Shown here: positions 26,001 to 33,465 of the stretch, piece by piece | Layout of the letters: each line of letters starts with the position of its first letter | How positions within the stretch are numbered: position 1 is the first letter of the stretch | IMG/VR virus record: IMGVR_UViG_3300010354_000168 | Location: 1-44,060 of that record | Length of the DNA stretch: 44,060 bases | Direction: 5' to 3' (one strand) | DNA from: a virus | The notes under the pieces: model-generated | Database searches by the model: none | The model's input: only the letters and a program-made list of their open reading frames with translations | Told to the model about the DNA's origin: nothing | Position numbers and translations under genes: made by a program

Positions 26001-27355
26001 TTATCACAGAAAGCGATGGTTTACATATTAAAGTAAATCATAAAAATCACGGAATGTATGCAGACAATAATTTTGTTGTACTTTCTGATGTGGAATCTGA
26101 TATTAAACCAACAAAATTATCAGTTGCATATGCATCAGATTCTATAGGTCCAATTTCCGTTGATGATGCTAGTGAGTTTTCAATTTTTGAGGGAGTTGGA
26201 GTTGGAACTACAAATCCAGGATATTTGAAGATTGGTAATGAAATTATTGAATATACTTCAGTTTCGGGTAATGTAATTGGTGGTGACATTATAAGAGGAT
26301 CAAATCCAGTTTCATATCCTTTAGGTTCTCAAGTTTACAAATATGAAAGTAATGGAGTTTCTCTAAGAAGAATCAATAAAACCCACAATCTTAATGATGC
26401 AGATATTGATAATGTAGTAGGTTTTGATCATTATCACATAAAACTGGATATGTCTACTGATGGAATAGATAGATCTTCTGGAACTGGATACAAAAAACTA
26501 TATCAAAATCAAACAAAGTCCAGTGGCGGTTATTCTATCAAGGCATCTCAAAATATTCCGTTTGAAATTATTACACCAATAATTCAAAATGTTACTGTTC
26601 AGGGTACTGCACTTAGTGCAGAAGTTAGAACAGTTACTGGAACAAGTATTAGTGGAACAGAAATTCCATTTACAGATGCCGGATTTGAAACTATCTCAAT
26701 AAACAATCCAAATTATCTACCATCACCAAGATTAATTTGTTCTGAAGTAAATGAAATTGCAAATCTTACAAATGTTCCAGAAAATAAATCTTTAAATATG
26801 AGATTAAGACTGGAAACAACAAATTCTTACTTATCTCCTGTTGTTGATATTCAAAGGGTAAGCACTATTTTAACAACAAATAGAGTTAACAGTGTGATTA
26901 CAGATTATGCAACAGATGGTAGAGTAAATTCAATCCTGGAGGATCCAACGGCATTCCAATATATTTCTAAAGAAATTTCTTTAGAAACTCCAGCAACTTC
27001 TATTAAAATTATTCTAAATGCATACGTAAATTCTTACTGCGATCTAAGAGGTTTCTATTCAATTAGCGAAAATCCAGGTTTTGATCCAATATTCACACCA
27101 TTCCCTGGATATGACAATCTAGATACAAAATCTCAAATAATTTCTTTTGAAGATAGTAATGGAAAATCAGATTCTTATGTAACACCATCTTCGGCATTAG
27201 AATTTAATTCTGAACTACTTGATTTTAAAGAATATACATTTACTGCGGACAACTTACCATCATTCAGAAATTATAGAATTAAACTTGTTGCAACATCAAC
27301 AAATCAAGTCTATGTTCCAAGAATTAAAGATTTGAGAGTTATTGCTCTGGCATGA
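23096..27355 (+). CDS. DUF4815-type virion protein, C-terminal part after in-frame TAA
   Basis: The continuation of the preceding gene in the same frame, 1419 codons from the base after the TAA to the stop at 27353-27355. If translated alone it must start at a non-ATG codon such as TTG 23114 (weak GATGGG before it) or at ATG 23264 (MVDIKQLENRIKN); neither has a good ribosome site. The beginning contains a likely coiled coil (FLEHKRYRMVDIKQLENRIK) followed by TNLFVP-like and FKSGFFVDNFSSFLP segments conserved in this family. Further on are a WYDPLAQSFLVDNETGVFLTS segment (typical of phage receptor-side or baseplate proteins), a pair of G-x-G-Y repeats at about 25600-25800, and a C-terminal beta domain ending VYVPRIKDLRVIALA. 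The reading is intact over 4.2 kb, so the break at 23093 is recent or functional. Confidence 0.75.
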   Translation, partial: LTKDGKLQVKYGTPAENPEKPVSVDDALEIGIVSLPPYLYSPSQASIEFLEHKRYRMVDIKQLENRIKNLEYYTTLSLLETNTANLFVPDSDGLNRFKSGFFVDNFSSFLPQESRLDVKNSVDLQTKELRPRHYTTAIDLIEGPVVGLDPTTDLAFEPVEGINVRKNNDILTLDYSEVEWLKQSFATRSESVTPFLISFWQGTVELTPASDTWIDTTRLEAKIINTEGNYAETLANAARTLNVDPQTGFAPTIWNAWVTNWTGQSVVNTTAIRRTTNESSTSWWGRALWGTVTDSTIEDTFREVRDTGVQTRNGVRTVVTEQFDRTSVGDRVVRRDLVPYMRSRNVQFVSKKVKPLTQLYAFFDGVNVTKYCVPKLLEISMLSGSFQVGETVVGYVQQTGLGQGTENVSAKITFRVAQTNHKEGPYNAPSSVYTQNPYNSQSLSASYSSTSTILNVDTFSLSNATQGEYSGWVESGMLLVGRTSQAQASITNVRLISDLSATLIGSFYIPNPNLNIHPRFEAGTKVFTLVNDTANNQDVASTIAEESFTSSGTLETVQENIISVRNARVENKQVFEERAVSRTTGSQLVSSRVIAQTQRQGIVGWYDPLAQSFLVDNETGVFLTSCDVFFRTKDDTDIPVTFQLRTMQGGFPTQNVIPLSEIVLEPSEINTSGDGSVATNIQFKAPIYLEGGKEYCICLASNSTKYSVYISRIGENDIISQTFISNQPYLGSLFKSQNASTWEASQWEDLKFTLYRADFIDSGSVEFYNPNLTEGNGQVAKLLPNSLGFNSKRVRVSLASTINDPNLKLGYTITQVGTGATGNYVGSAGIATGNLTITNPGIGYTPSSGQLVYNNVILSRITGNGSGALANVTINNGVAIAATIVSGGNGYKTGDVVGITTLGSVSVGRDVKFTIVSIANTNQLIIDNVQGDFAVGSANTIRYVTSSGITTLTSTIGAGVTIGVTLSEVITESDGLHIKVNHKNHGMYADNNFVVLSDVESDIKPTKLSVAYASDSIGPISVDDASEFSIFEGVGVGTTNPGYLKIGNEIIEYTSVSGNVIGGDIIRGSNPVSYPLGSQVYKYESNGVSLRRINKTHNLNDADIDNVVGFDHYHIKLDMSTDGIDRSSGTGYKKLYQNQTKSSGGYSIKASQNIPFEIITPIIQNVTVQGTALSAEVRTVTGTSISGTEIPFTDAGFETISINNPNYLPSPRLICSEVNEIANLTNVPENKSLNMRLRLETTNSYLSPVVDIQRVSTILTTNRVNSVITDYATDGRVNSILEDPTAFQYISKEISLETPATSIKIILNAYVNSYCDLRGFYSISENPGFDPIFTPFPGYDNLDTKSQIISFEDSNGKSDSYVTPSSALEFNSELLDFKEYTFTADNLPSFRNYRIKLVATSTNQVYVPRIKDLRVIALA

Positions 27356-27356
27356 T

Positions 27357-27584
27357 ATGGATTTCATGAAAGTAACTGGTCACGATAATTTAGTTCGTGA
27401 TCCAAAAACAAACTCAATAATTAACACAAACATGTCAGAATATCAAGAATATGTTTCAAGAAAAAAAATGAAAGGTGAGGAGCATCAAAAAATACAAAAT
27501 TTGGAAAGTGATGTTGCTAATATAAAGGATGATTTGAATGAAATTAAATTTTTACTTAGGAGTCTTATAAATGAATCCAAATGA
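27357..27584 (+). CDS. Small conserved protein before gene 13 (75 aa)
   Basis: The ATG at 27357, one base after the stop of the structural gene, gives MDFMKVTGHDNLVRDPKTNS and about 75 residues in all. ATG 27369 (MKVTGHDN) is an equally good start; an upstream TTG at 27342 would overlap the structural gene. The first part, VTGHDNLVRDPKTNSIINTN, looks like a short conserved peptide. The second part, with EYVSRKKMKGEEHQKIQNLE and further heptad-like Leu/Ile spacing (VANIKDDLNEIKFLLRSLI), is a likely coiled coil. Small proteins with this GHDNLVRDP beginning recur in cyanophages upstream of gene 13, from memory. It may be a virion or assembly factor that forms oligomers. Function unknown. It overlaps the next gene by 14 bases. 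Confidence 0.65.
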   Translation: MDFMKVTGHDNLVRDPKTNSIINTNMSEYQEYVSRKKMKGEEHQKIQNLESDVANIKDDLNEIKFLLRSLINESK

Positions 27585-27747
27585 TATTGAGTTAGAAAAT
27601 CTAACCAAAAATTTTGAATATGTTAAAGCATGTATGGAAATAGATGCTATAGATGATATTGAAGACCTTAGAAATATATCTAAAGCATATATGAAACTTT
27701 ATATGAAGCAGCAAGAAGTTCTTTCTACAATGTTAAGTAAAACCTAA
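27571..27747 (+). CDS. Small acidic helical protein before gene 13 (58 aa)
   Basis: The ATG at 27571 gives 58 residues from MNPNDIELENLTKNFEYVKA to LSTMLSKT, with TAA at 27745-27747. AGGAG at 27559-27563 is a good ribosome site and lies in the end of the preceding gene. The chain is acidic and almost wholly helical by eye, with repeated Tyr/Leu/Met faces (YMKLYMKQQEVLSTML), so it may dimerise or bind a partner. It sits between the coiled-coil protein and gp13, so a role in neck or packaging steps is possible, but this is only context. No family recognised. Its TAA is included in a late-promoter-like CCTAAATA. Confidence 0.65.
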   Translation: MNPNDIELENLTKNFEYVKACMEIDAIDDIEDLRNISKAYMKLYMKQQEVLSTMLSKT

Positions 27748-27750
27748 ATA
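27743..27750 (+). promoter_or_regulatory. Late-promoter-like site (CCTAAATA), gene 13
   Basis: CCTAAATA keeps the TAAATA core of the T4 late promoter but differs at two of the first positions. It uses the stop codon TAA of the 58-residue gene and lies 18 bases before the ATG of gene 13. Weaker than the other sites. Confidence 0.35.
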
Positions 27751-27768
27751 TTTTGAGAGGAAACAAAA

Positions 27769-28617
27769 ATGGCGCAACCAGCATCTAGACAAGAATTAAT
27801 AGATTACTGCAAGAGAAAACTTGGTGCGCCAGTATTGGAAATTAATGTTGCGGAAGAACAAGTAGATGATTTAGTTGATGACGCTATTCAATTTTTCCAA
27901 GAAAGACATTTTGATGGAGTTGGGCAAGTATTTTTAAAATATCAAATAACACAAGATGATATTAATAGGGGGCAAGCACCTAATGGAAAATCCCCAACTG
28001 CAGGAATAGCATCAACATCAGCAACAGCAAATATTGTAGGCACAGCAACTACATTCACATATAAAGAAAATAGCAACTATTTACAAATACCACCATCAGT
28101 AATTGGTGTAACTAAAATATATCATTTTGACGGCACTAATACAACTACAAATAACATGTTTAGTGTTAAATATCAGTTATTCCTCAACGACATTTATTAT
28201 TGGGGATCAACTGAAATTTTAACTTATGCAATGACAAAGACTTACCTTGAAGATATAGAATTTCTTTTAACTACACAAAAACAAATTAGATTTAATAAAA
28301 GACAAGATAGGTTATATTTGGACATAGATTGGGGAAGTGTGTCTGTTGGTGATTATATTATTATTGATTGTTATAGAACTTTAGATCCAAATGATTATTC
28401 TAGAGTTTGGAACGATTCATTTTTAAAGATGTATTTAACTTCGCTGATTAAAAAACAGTGGGGACAAAATTTAATTAAGTTTCAGGGAGTAAGACTCCCA
28501 GGTGGAGTTGAACTTAATGGTAGACAAATATATGATGATGCACAAAGAGAAATTGACGTTATTATGGAAAAAATGTCAAATACATATGAACTTCCACCAC
28601 TAGATATGATCGGATAA
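27769..28617 (+). CDS. 13: Neck protein gp13
   Basis: Homologue of T4 gp13, which with gp14 closes the filled head and forms the neck to which the tail attaches. The start MAQPASRQELIDYCKRKLGA, then VAEEQVDDLVDDAIQFFQERHFDG, is the clear signature of this family. The middle (YWGSTEILTYAMTKTYLEDIEFLL) and the end (FQGVRLPGGVELNGRQIYDD, then AQREIDVIMEKMSNTYELPP) are also family typical. The length, 282 residues, is near T4's 309. GAGAGGAA a few bases before the ATG at 27769 is a good ribosome site. It is followed 5 bases later by gene 14, as in other T4-like phages. Confidence 0.95.
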   Translation: MAQPASRQELIDYCKRKLGAPVLEINVAEEQVDDLVDDAIQFFQERHFDGVGQVFLKYQITQDDINRGQAPNGKSPTAGIASTSATANIVGTATTFTYKENSNYLQIPPSVIGVTKIYHFDGTNTTTNNMFSVKYQLFLNDIYYWGSTEILTYAMTKTYLEDIEFLLTTQKQIRFNKRQDRLYLDIDWGSVSVGDYIIIDCYRTLDPNDYSRVWNDSFLKMYLTSLIKKQWGQNLIKFQGVRLPGGVELNGRQIYDDAQREIDVIMEKMSNTYELPPLDMIG

Positions 28618-28622
28618 TTCAA

Positions 28623-30053
28623 ATGTTAAATCCATTTTTTCAACAAGGATCATCAACAGAACAAAGTCTCATACAAGACTTAATCAACGAACAGTTGAGA
28701 ATGTATGGAGTTGAAGTGCATTATTTACCAAGAAAGTATATAACGGAAAAAAGTGTTATAAGAGAAGTCATTGAATCAAAATTTGATGATGCTTATCCAA
28801 TAGAAGCATATGTTCAAAATTATGAAGGATATGCGGATAATACTACCATACTTTCAAAATTTGGAATTCAAGCAACAAATGAGATTTCATTAATTATTTC
28901 AAGAGAACGTTTTGATCTTTATATTGCACCACTAATAAAGGATAAACCAAATATAAAATTATCATCTAGACCAAAAGAAGGTGATTTAATTTATTTTCCA
29001 CTCGGAGATAGATTATTTGAAGTAAAATTTGTTGAACATGAAAAACCTTTTTATCAACTCCAAAAAAATTACGTGTATGAATCAAGATGTGAACTATTTC
29101 GTTACGAAGATGAAATTATTAATACTAGTATTGATGAAATTGATGATACTTTAAGTCAATTAAGTTCTGCAGACGGTGAAGAAATTTTTATTGGAAGAAC
29201 ACAAACATTAACACTGGTTGGAGTTGGATCTACAGCAACTGCTACAGCATCTATAGTAAATGGTGGTATAAGACAAATATTTGTAACTAACAGAGGAGGT
29301 GGATATACTAGCACTCCAACAGTTGCAATATCCTCTGCACCAGCTGGAGGTGTAACTGGAATTGCAACAGCAATAATGATAGGAGGAGTTGTTGCATGTA
29401 ATGATAACGTTAACCCATCAGCAAAATCAGTTCAAGCAGTTCAAATTATCAATGCAGGTGCTGGATATACTGTAGTACCAGGAATTCGCTTCATTGGTGG
29501 GGGAGGAAGTGGAGCTGCTGCAACTGCATCTATAGGAAGTGGAATTATTGGGTTAATAAATCTAAGTTATAATGGATCTGGATATTCATCACCACCAAAT
29601 ATTACTTTTACAAATCAAATTTTCCAAAGCGGTGTTACTACAGTAGCAGCTGCTGCAACCGCAATTGTAAGTGCTGCAGGATCAATAACAGCAATTCGCA
29701 TCACAAATGCTGGACTTGGTTACAGTGTAGCACCAACAATAGTAATATCATCTCCATATAGTAGTGGAATTGGAACATTCCAATTCAATGAAACAATCGT
29801 TGGAAGCACTAGTGGTGTAACTGCTAAGGTAAGAAAATGGAATGCCCCAACAAATCAATTAGAAGTTTCAAATATTGACGGAGCATTTATTCCCGGAGAA
29901 ACAGTTGTTGGTACAGCATCAAGTGCATCTTATCAAATTAGATTTGTTGATACAAATATAAATGAAGATGGTTATACGGATAATGTGGAAATTGAAACTG
30001 AAGCAGATAGTATTTTAGATTTCAGTGAGTTCAATCCTTTCGGAAATCCCTAA
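28623..30053 (+). CDS. 14: Neck protein gp14, with extended C-terminal region
   Basis: Homologue of T4 gp14, partner of gp13 in the neck. The N-terminal 180 residues (LIQDLINEQLRMYGVEVHYL, PRKYITEKSVIREVIESKFDDAYPIEAYV, FEVKFVEHEKPFYQLQKNYV) are typical. The protein has 476 residues against 256 in T4. The extra part is an Ala/Gly/Thr-rich insert at about residues 195-385 with four G-x-G-Y repeats (RGGGYTSTPTVAIS, GAGYTVVPGIRFIG, GSGYSSPPNITFTN, GLGYSVAPTIVISS). After it come a short FNETIVGSTSGVTAKVRKWN repeat and the normal gp14 ending (SILDFSEFNPFGNP). The same repeat occurs in the giant baseplate ORF and gp8. The insert may be a surface decoration of the neck, a place where other phages carry whiskers; that is inference. 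Confidence 0.93.
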   Translation: MLNPFFQQGSSTEQSLIQDLINEQLRMYGVEVHYLPRKYITEKSVIREVIESKFDDAYPIEAYVQNYEGYADNTTILSKFGIQATNEISLIISRERFDLYIAPLIKDKPNIKLSSRPKEGDLIYFPLGDRLFEVKFVEHEKPFYQLQKNYVYESRCELFRYEDEIINTSIDEIDDTLSQLSSADGEEIFIGRTQTLTLVGVGSTATATASIVNGGIRQIFVTNRGGGYTSTPTVAISSAPAGGVTGIATAIMIGGVVACNDNVNPSAKSVQAVQIINAGAGYTVVPGIRFIGGGGSGAAATASIGSGIIGLINLSYNGSGYSSPPNITFTNQIFQSGVTTVAAAATAIVSAAGSITAIRITNAGLGYSVAPTIVISSPYSSGIGTFQFNETIVGSTSGVTAKVRKWNAPTNQLEVSNIDGAFIPGETVVGTASSASYQIRFVDTNINEDGYTDNVEIETEADSILDFSEFNPFGNP

Positions 30054-30054
30054 A

Positions 30055-30062
30055 TATAAATT
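30055..30062 (+). promoter_or_regulatory. T4-type late promoter (TATAAATT), gene 15
   Basis: TATAAATT, 7 of 8 matches to the T4 late consensus, directly after the TAA stop of gene 14 (30051-30053, itself the start of TAAATA). It lies 35 bases before the ATG of gene 15. Confidence 0.5.
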
Positions 30063-30097
30063 AACAAGGATTAAAAAACCATAAACTGGGTAGACAA

Positions 30098-31099
30098 ATG
30101 TTTGAATATTTTTATCACGAAATCCTAAGAAGAACTGTTATTGCATTTGGTACATTATTCAATAATATATCAATACAACACACTAATAGTTCTGGTCAGG
30201 TTACAAGCATATTAAAGGTTCCTCTTGCATATGGTCCTACTCAAAAATTTCTTGCAAGATTAGAGCAGTCCCCAGACTTAAACAAATCTACGGCAATAAC
30301 TTTACCCAGAATGTCTTTTGAATTCACTGGGTTAGTTTATGATGCTTCTAGAAAAGTTACAACAACTCAAACTTTTACTACAAAAGATCCAACAAATGGA
30401 TCTGAAACTAAAAAGGCATATATGCCAGTTCCATACAATATGCAATTTGAACTGAGCATTATGTCAAAATTAAATGATGACGCACTACAAATTGTGGAAC
30501 AAATTTTACCATATTTTCAACCATCTTACAATTTGACGGTTGAATTGGTAGATTCAATTAATGAAAAAAGAGATATTCCCATTGTTCTCGAAAACATTAC
30601 AATGCAGGATGATTATGAGGGAAATTTCACAACAAGAAGAGTTCTTTTATACACATTAAGATTTACCGCAAAAACTTATCTGTTTGGTCCTGTTTCTTCC
30701 GCTACCAAAGATATTGTCAAAAAAGTTACTCTCAATTATCTTACTGGGGCTAGTAGAGATAATAATACGAGAGAAGTTATATATTCCGCAGAACCAAGAG
30801 CGATTAAAAATTACACTGGAACTGTTTTAACAACATTATCCAGTGATATATCAACAACGGATACAATAATTACAGTAAATGATGCATCAGCAATATCAGT
30901 AAACACATACCTTGATCTTGATGGTGAAGAAGTTTATGTGAGATTAAAGTCTGGTAACAATTTAACTGTAGATAGAGGAAGAGATGGCACTGCAATAACA
31001 TCACATTTAACAGGTGCTGAGATTAAATCAATAACAACCGCAGATAATGAACTTATACAAGAAGGTGATGATTTTGGTTTTAGTGGAACTATATCATGA
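30098..31099 (+). CDS. 15: Tail sheath stabiliser / tail completion protein gp15
   Basis: Homologue of T4 gp15, the ring at the top of the tail that locks sheath and tube and joins the neck. The beginning MFEYFYHEILRRTVIAFGTL followed by FNNISIQHTNSSG matches the T4 pattern (MFGYFYN...RR...LF.NI.I). The conserved piece VPLAYGPTQKFLARLE is in place, as is LPRMSFEFTGLVYD. The length is 333 residues (272 in T4). The extra C-terminal part (LTTLSSDISTTDTIITVND to IQEGDDFGFSGTIS) contains a small beta repeat (SAISVNTYLDLDGEEVYVRL...NNLTVDRGRDGTAITSH) like those in other proteins of this window. Its stop overlaps the ATG of gene 16 (ATGA). Confidence 0.93.
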   Translation: MFEYFYHEILRRTVIAFGTLFNNISIQHTNSSGQVTSILKVPLAYGPTQKFLARLEQSPDLNKSTAITLPRMSFEFTGLVYDASRKVTTTQTFTTKDPTNGSETKKAYMPVPYNMQFELSIMSKLNDDALQIVEQILPYFQPSYNLTVELVDSINEKRDIPIVLENITMQDDYEGNFTTRRVLLYTLRFTAKTYLFGPVSSATKDIVKKVTLNYLTGASRDNNTREVIYSAEPRAIKNYTGTVLTTLSSDISTTDTIITVNDASAISVNTYLDLDGEEVYVRLKSGNNLTVDRGRDGTAITSHLTGAEIKSITTADNELIQEGDDFGFSGTIS

Positions 31100-31530
31100 A
31101 GATGACTAAAAAATTCGATGATTTAAACAACACGTTCAACGTTGAAGGTGAAATAGTACCCGTAGAAAATACTGATGCTATAGAAAAAATAGAAAAAATA
31201 TCATCGAGTATGGATGATATTAAAAAAGATTATGAGTATACAAGGGGAAATTTGTATTCAATTATTGAAAAGGGACAAGAAGCAATCAACGGAATTCTTG
31301 AACTTGCTCAAGAAAGTGAAATGCCAAGAGCATATGAAGTAGCTGGGCAACTTATAAAAAATGTTGCCGATGCTACAGACAAATTAATGGATTTACAAAA
31401 AAAATTGAAAGAAGTTGAAGAAGAAAAACAATCAAAAGGACCAACAAACGTTACAAATGCTCTTTTCATAGGTTCTACCGCAGAATTATCAAAGATTCTC
31501 AAACAACAATCTAAAGATGAAAACGTTTAA
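31096..31530 (+). CDS. 16: Small terminase subunit gp16
   Basis: Probable homologue of T4 gp16, which recognises the DNA and regulates the gp17 motor. The protein is 144 residues, all helical by eye (T4: 164). The ending SKGPTNVTNALFIGSTAELSKIL agrees with the T4 ending motif in which a TxxxNxxNAxxFxGSxxELxxxI pattern is seen. The central region (DDIKKDYEYTRGNLYSIIEK, ESEMPRAYEVAGQLIKNVADATDKLMDL) aligns with the T4 region of coiled-coil helices, including the SPRxxEV-like element. Start at ATG 31096 overlaps the gp15 stop by four bases; ATG 31102 is the alternative. The gene is followed by the small head-associated genes and then gp17, which is not immediately adjacent as it is in T4. Confidence 0.88.
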   Translation: MKMTKKFDDLNNTFNVEGEIVPVENTDAIEKIEKISSSMDDIKKDYEYTRGNLYSIIEKGQEAINGILELAQESEMPRAYEVAGQLIKNVADATDKLMDLQKKLKEVEEEKQSKGPTNVTNALFIGSTAELSKILKQQSKDENV

Positions 31531-31672
31531 ACAGTTTCAAGAAGAGTGGACTAATAAATATAAAAAGAGTATCGATTGTTCGAATCCAAAAGGATTTTCT
31601 CAGCGTGCCCATTGTGCCGCAAAAAGAAAAAGAGCAAGAGGTGAAGAAACTAAGTCTAAACCAGTTGAATGA
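31517..31672 (+). CDS. Small basic protein with capsid-targeting-like start (51 aa)
   Basis: The ATG at 31517 gives 51 residues beginning MKTFKQFQEEWTNKYKKSID and ending RARGEETKSKPVE, with TGA at 31670-31672. The first residues MKTFKQFQEE resemble the T4 capsid-targeting peptide (MKTYQEFIAE of internal proteins IPI-IPIII). In T4 this peptide is removed by gp21 after an (L/I)-x-E site; here F-Q-E is an imperfect site. The rest is basic with two Cys (SIDCSNPKGFSQRAHCAAKRKRARG), as expected for a DNA-bound internal head protein. It overlaps gene 16 by 14 bases and the next gene by four (ATGA). The match and the neighbouring head genes support a head protein; experimental role unknown. Confidence 0.7.
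   Translation: MKTFKQFQEEWTNKYKKSIDCSNPKGFSQRAHCAAKRKRARGEETKSKPVE
31553..31560 (+). promoter_or_regulatory. Late-promoter-like AATAAATA inside the 51-aa gene
   Basis: AATAAATA matches the late motif but lies within a coding region, 109 bases before the next ATG at 31669. It could give an extra late start for the head-protein cluster; a chance occurrence is equally likely in this AT-rich DNA. Confidence 0.3.
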
Positions 31673-33465
31673 AAACACCAAAATTTTCCCACTTAACACC
31701 ACATTTAAAAGGAAAACAACATCAGTTGGATCCTAATCTTGATCTCAAACAATCAATTAAACATGCGTCAATTCAGTATGTTGATTGGGATAATGATGGT
31801 GATGTTGATGAATATGATAAAAAACCAAAATTAGTTCCAGATGAAAATCCCCAAGCAGACTTTGGAACAGTATCTAAAAAATTAATTTCAAAACAAAAGG
31901 GTGAAATAAAACATACTAAAAGAGGTATAGCATATGAAGATTTGAGAAACTGGTTTGATAAAGATCATCCAGAAGGTAATTGGAAAAGATTTAATACTAA
32001 AGGAGAAGCAGTTGGTCCATGTGCCCGTGAACCAGGAGAACCTAAACCAAAATGCTTATCAAATGAAAAAGCAGCAAGTATGTCCAAATCACAAATTGCT
32101 GCAGCAGTAAAAAGAAAGCGAGGAAAAGATCCAGTAGCAGATCGTCAAGGTAAAGGAGGAAAACCAATTATGTCTTCAAATAAAATTGGTGAAAATTTTG
32201 AAAATTCTTTACCCGATTGGGAAGGACACATATACAGTGGGGAAAAAAGATATTGTCCAAAATGTGCAAAAATGGAATATCAAAAAGAATGTAGATATGG
32301 TCCAAAATATTGGGCACTATATTCATCCCCAATTGGTCCATCATCCGAACAAGGAAAAGCAGATCTTGCAAATATTGCCCCAACAAATGAAGAGAAGGAT
32401 CATGAGTTTTCAATGGCACGTTCGGAAATTTCCACAATTGTGAACGCAGCTAGAAGACTCAAAAAGAAAATGAAGGGAGAAGGTAATATTGAAGCATGGG
32501 TTCAATCAAAAATTACCAAGGCAGCAGATTATCTTGATACTGCCGCAGATTATGTTGAAAGTGGAGAGCATAAAGTTGATGAAGCATGTTGGAAAAAGTA
32601 TAAGCAAGTTGGTCTAAAGAAAAAAGGTAATAGAATGGTTCCAAACTGTGTTCCTGAGGAAACAGAATACATTGAAGAAAAAAATCAACCAACAAATCCA
32701 AAACTGTGGTCTAGAGCAAAAGCACTTGCTAAGCAAAAATTTGATGTGTATCCAAGTGCATATGCAAATGGATGGGCATCAAAATGGTACAAGTCAAAAG
32801 GTGGCGGATGGAAGTCTGTAAGTGAGCAGACTATTGAAGACTTAAATGGAAATACTTTTGCCGAAGTTATTGATATTATCAAACCAGAACCAATTAAGGG
32901 ATTTAAATCTCAAATTGAAGAAATGGCAAGAGTTGACTCTAAAAATGGAAACTTAATGATGGTTGTTGCCATGTGGAGAGGAAAAACTTATGCACTCAAG
33001 ATATTTTTCCCACAAGTAAAACTACCAAACAGAAAAGAAATTGAAGATCAAATTCAAAAAATTTATCCAGGTGCCAAACTAGTTTATTCTAAAGTTTCCG
33101 AATGTGAACCTGGACAATCATTTCTATATGCTGGAGGGTCTGCGGCAAAACCTGGTCCAAGTAACAAATACATTAAACCAATGGGAGAAGAAGTAGAACT
33201 TGAAGAAGATTGGCAAAAAGTCAATCGTCAAGATAAAACTGATGGATTAAGTCCTGCTGCAGTTAAAGCATATCGCCGCGAAAATCCAGGTTCAAAACTT
33301 CAGACCGCAGTAACTGAGAAAAAACCAAAAGGAAAAAGAGCAAAGCGTCGTGCTAATTTCTGCCGTAGAATGAAAGGAATGAAGTCTAAACTGACTTCGG
33401 AAAAGACTGCAAGAGATCCAGATTCAAGAATTAATAAAGCACTACGTCGTTGGAGGTGCAGATAA
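31669..33465 (+). CDS. Multi-module head-associated protein (598 aa)
   Basis: A patchwork of small modules, very rich in Lys. Residues 39-50 form an EF-hand-like calcium loop (D39, D41, D43, G44, D45, D47, D50). Residues 88-155 hold a DUF6321-like module (NWFDKDHPEGNWKRF ... SMSKSQIAAAVKRKRGKDP). Residues about 196-208 have CPKC and a further Cys. Residues 245-300 are helical (MARSEISTIVNAARRLKKK ... ITKAADYLDTAADYV). Residues about 346-382 are a DUF5872-like module (WSRAKALAKQKFDVYP ... KWYKSKGGGW). Residues 427-477 are a domain shared with the next gene. The C-terminus, 525-598 (GLSPAAVKAYRRENPGSKL, then FCRRMKGMKSK ... DPDSRINKALRRWRC), is a module known in many phage head proteins. The module names are from memory. 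No capsid-targeting start is seen. Likely a DNA- or capsid-bound virion protein. Confidence 0.75.
   Translation: MKTPKFSHLTPHLKGKQHQLDPNLDLKQSIKHASIQYVDWDNDGDVDEYDKKPKLVPDENPQADFGTVSKKLISKQKGEIKHTKRGIAYEDLRNWFDKDHPEGNWKRFNTKGEAVGPCAREPGEPKPKCLSNEKAASMSKSQIAAAVKRKRGKDPVADRQGKGGKPIMSSNKIGENFENSLPDWEGHIYSGEKRYCPKCAKMEYQKECRYGPKYWALYSSPIGPSSEQGKADLANIAPTNEEKDHEFSMARSEISTIVNAARRLKKKMKGEGNIEAWVQSKITKAADYLDTAADYVESGEHKVDEACWKKYKQVGLKKKGNRMVPNCVPEETEYIEEKNQPTNPKLWSRAKALAKQKFDVYPSAYANGWASKWYKSKGGGWKSVSEQTIEDLNGNTFAEVIDIIKPEPIKGFKSQIEEMARVDSKNGNLMMVVAMWRGKTYALKIFFPQVKLPNRKEIEDQIQKIYPGAKLVYSKVSECEPGQSFLYAGGSAAKPGPSNKYIKPMGEEVELEEDWQKVNRQDKTDGLSPAAVKAYRRENPGSKLQTAVTEKKPKGKRAKRRANFCRRMKGMKSKLTSEKTARDPDSRINKALRRWRCR

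Noticed and set aside
27342-27356. TTG start at 27342 for the small gene before gene 13
   Set aside because: It would overlap the structural gene and lacks a ribosome site; ATG 27357 or 27369 fits better.
31096-33465. Insertion of a mobile element between genes 16 and 17
   Set aside because: No transposase, homing-endonuclease motif or flanking repeats; genes are tightly overlapping and use the same codon style.
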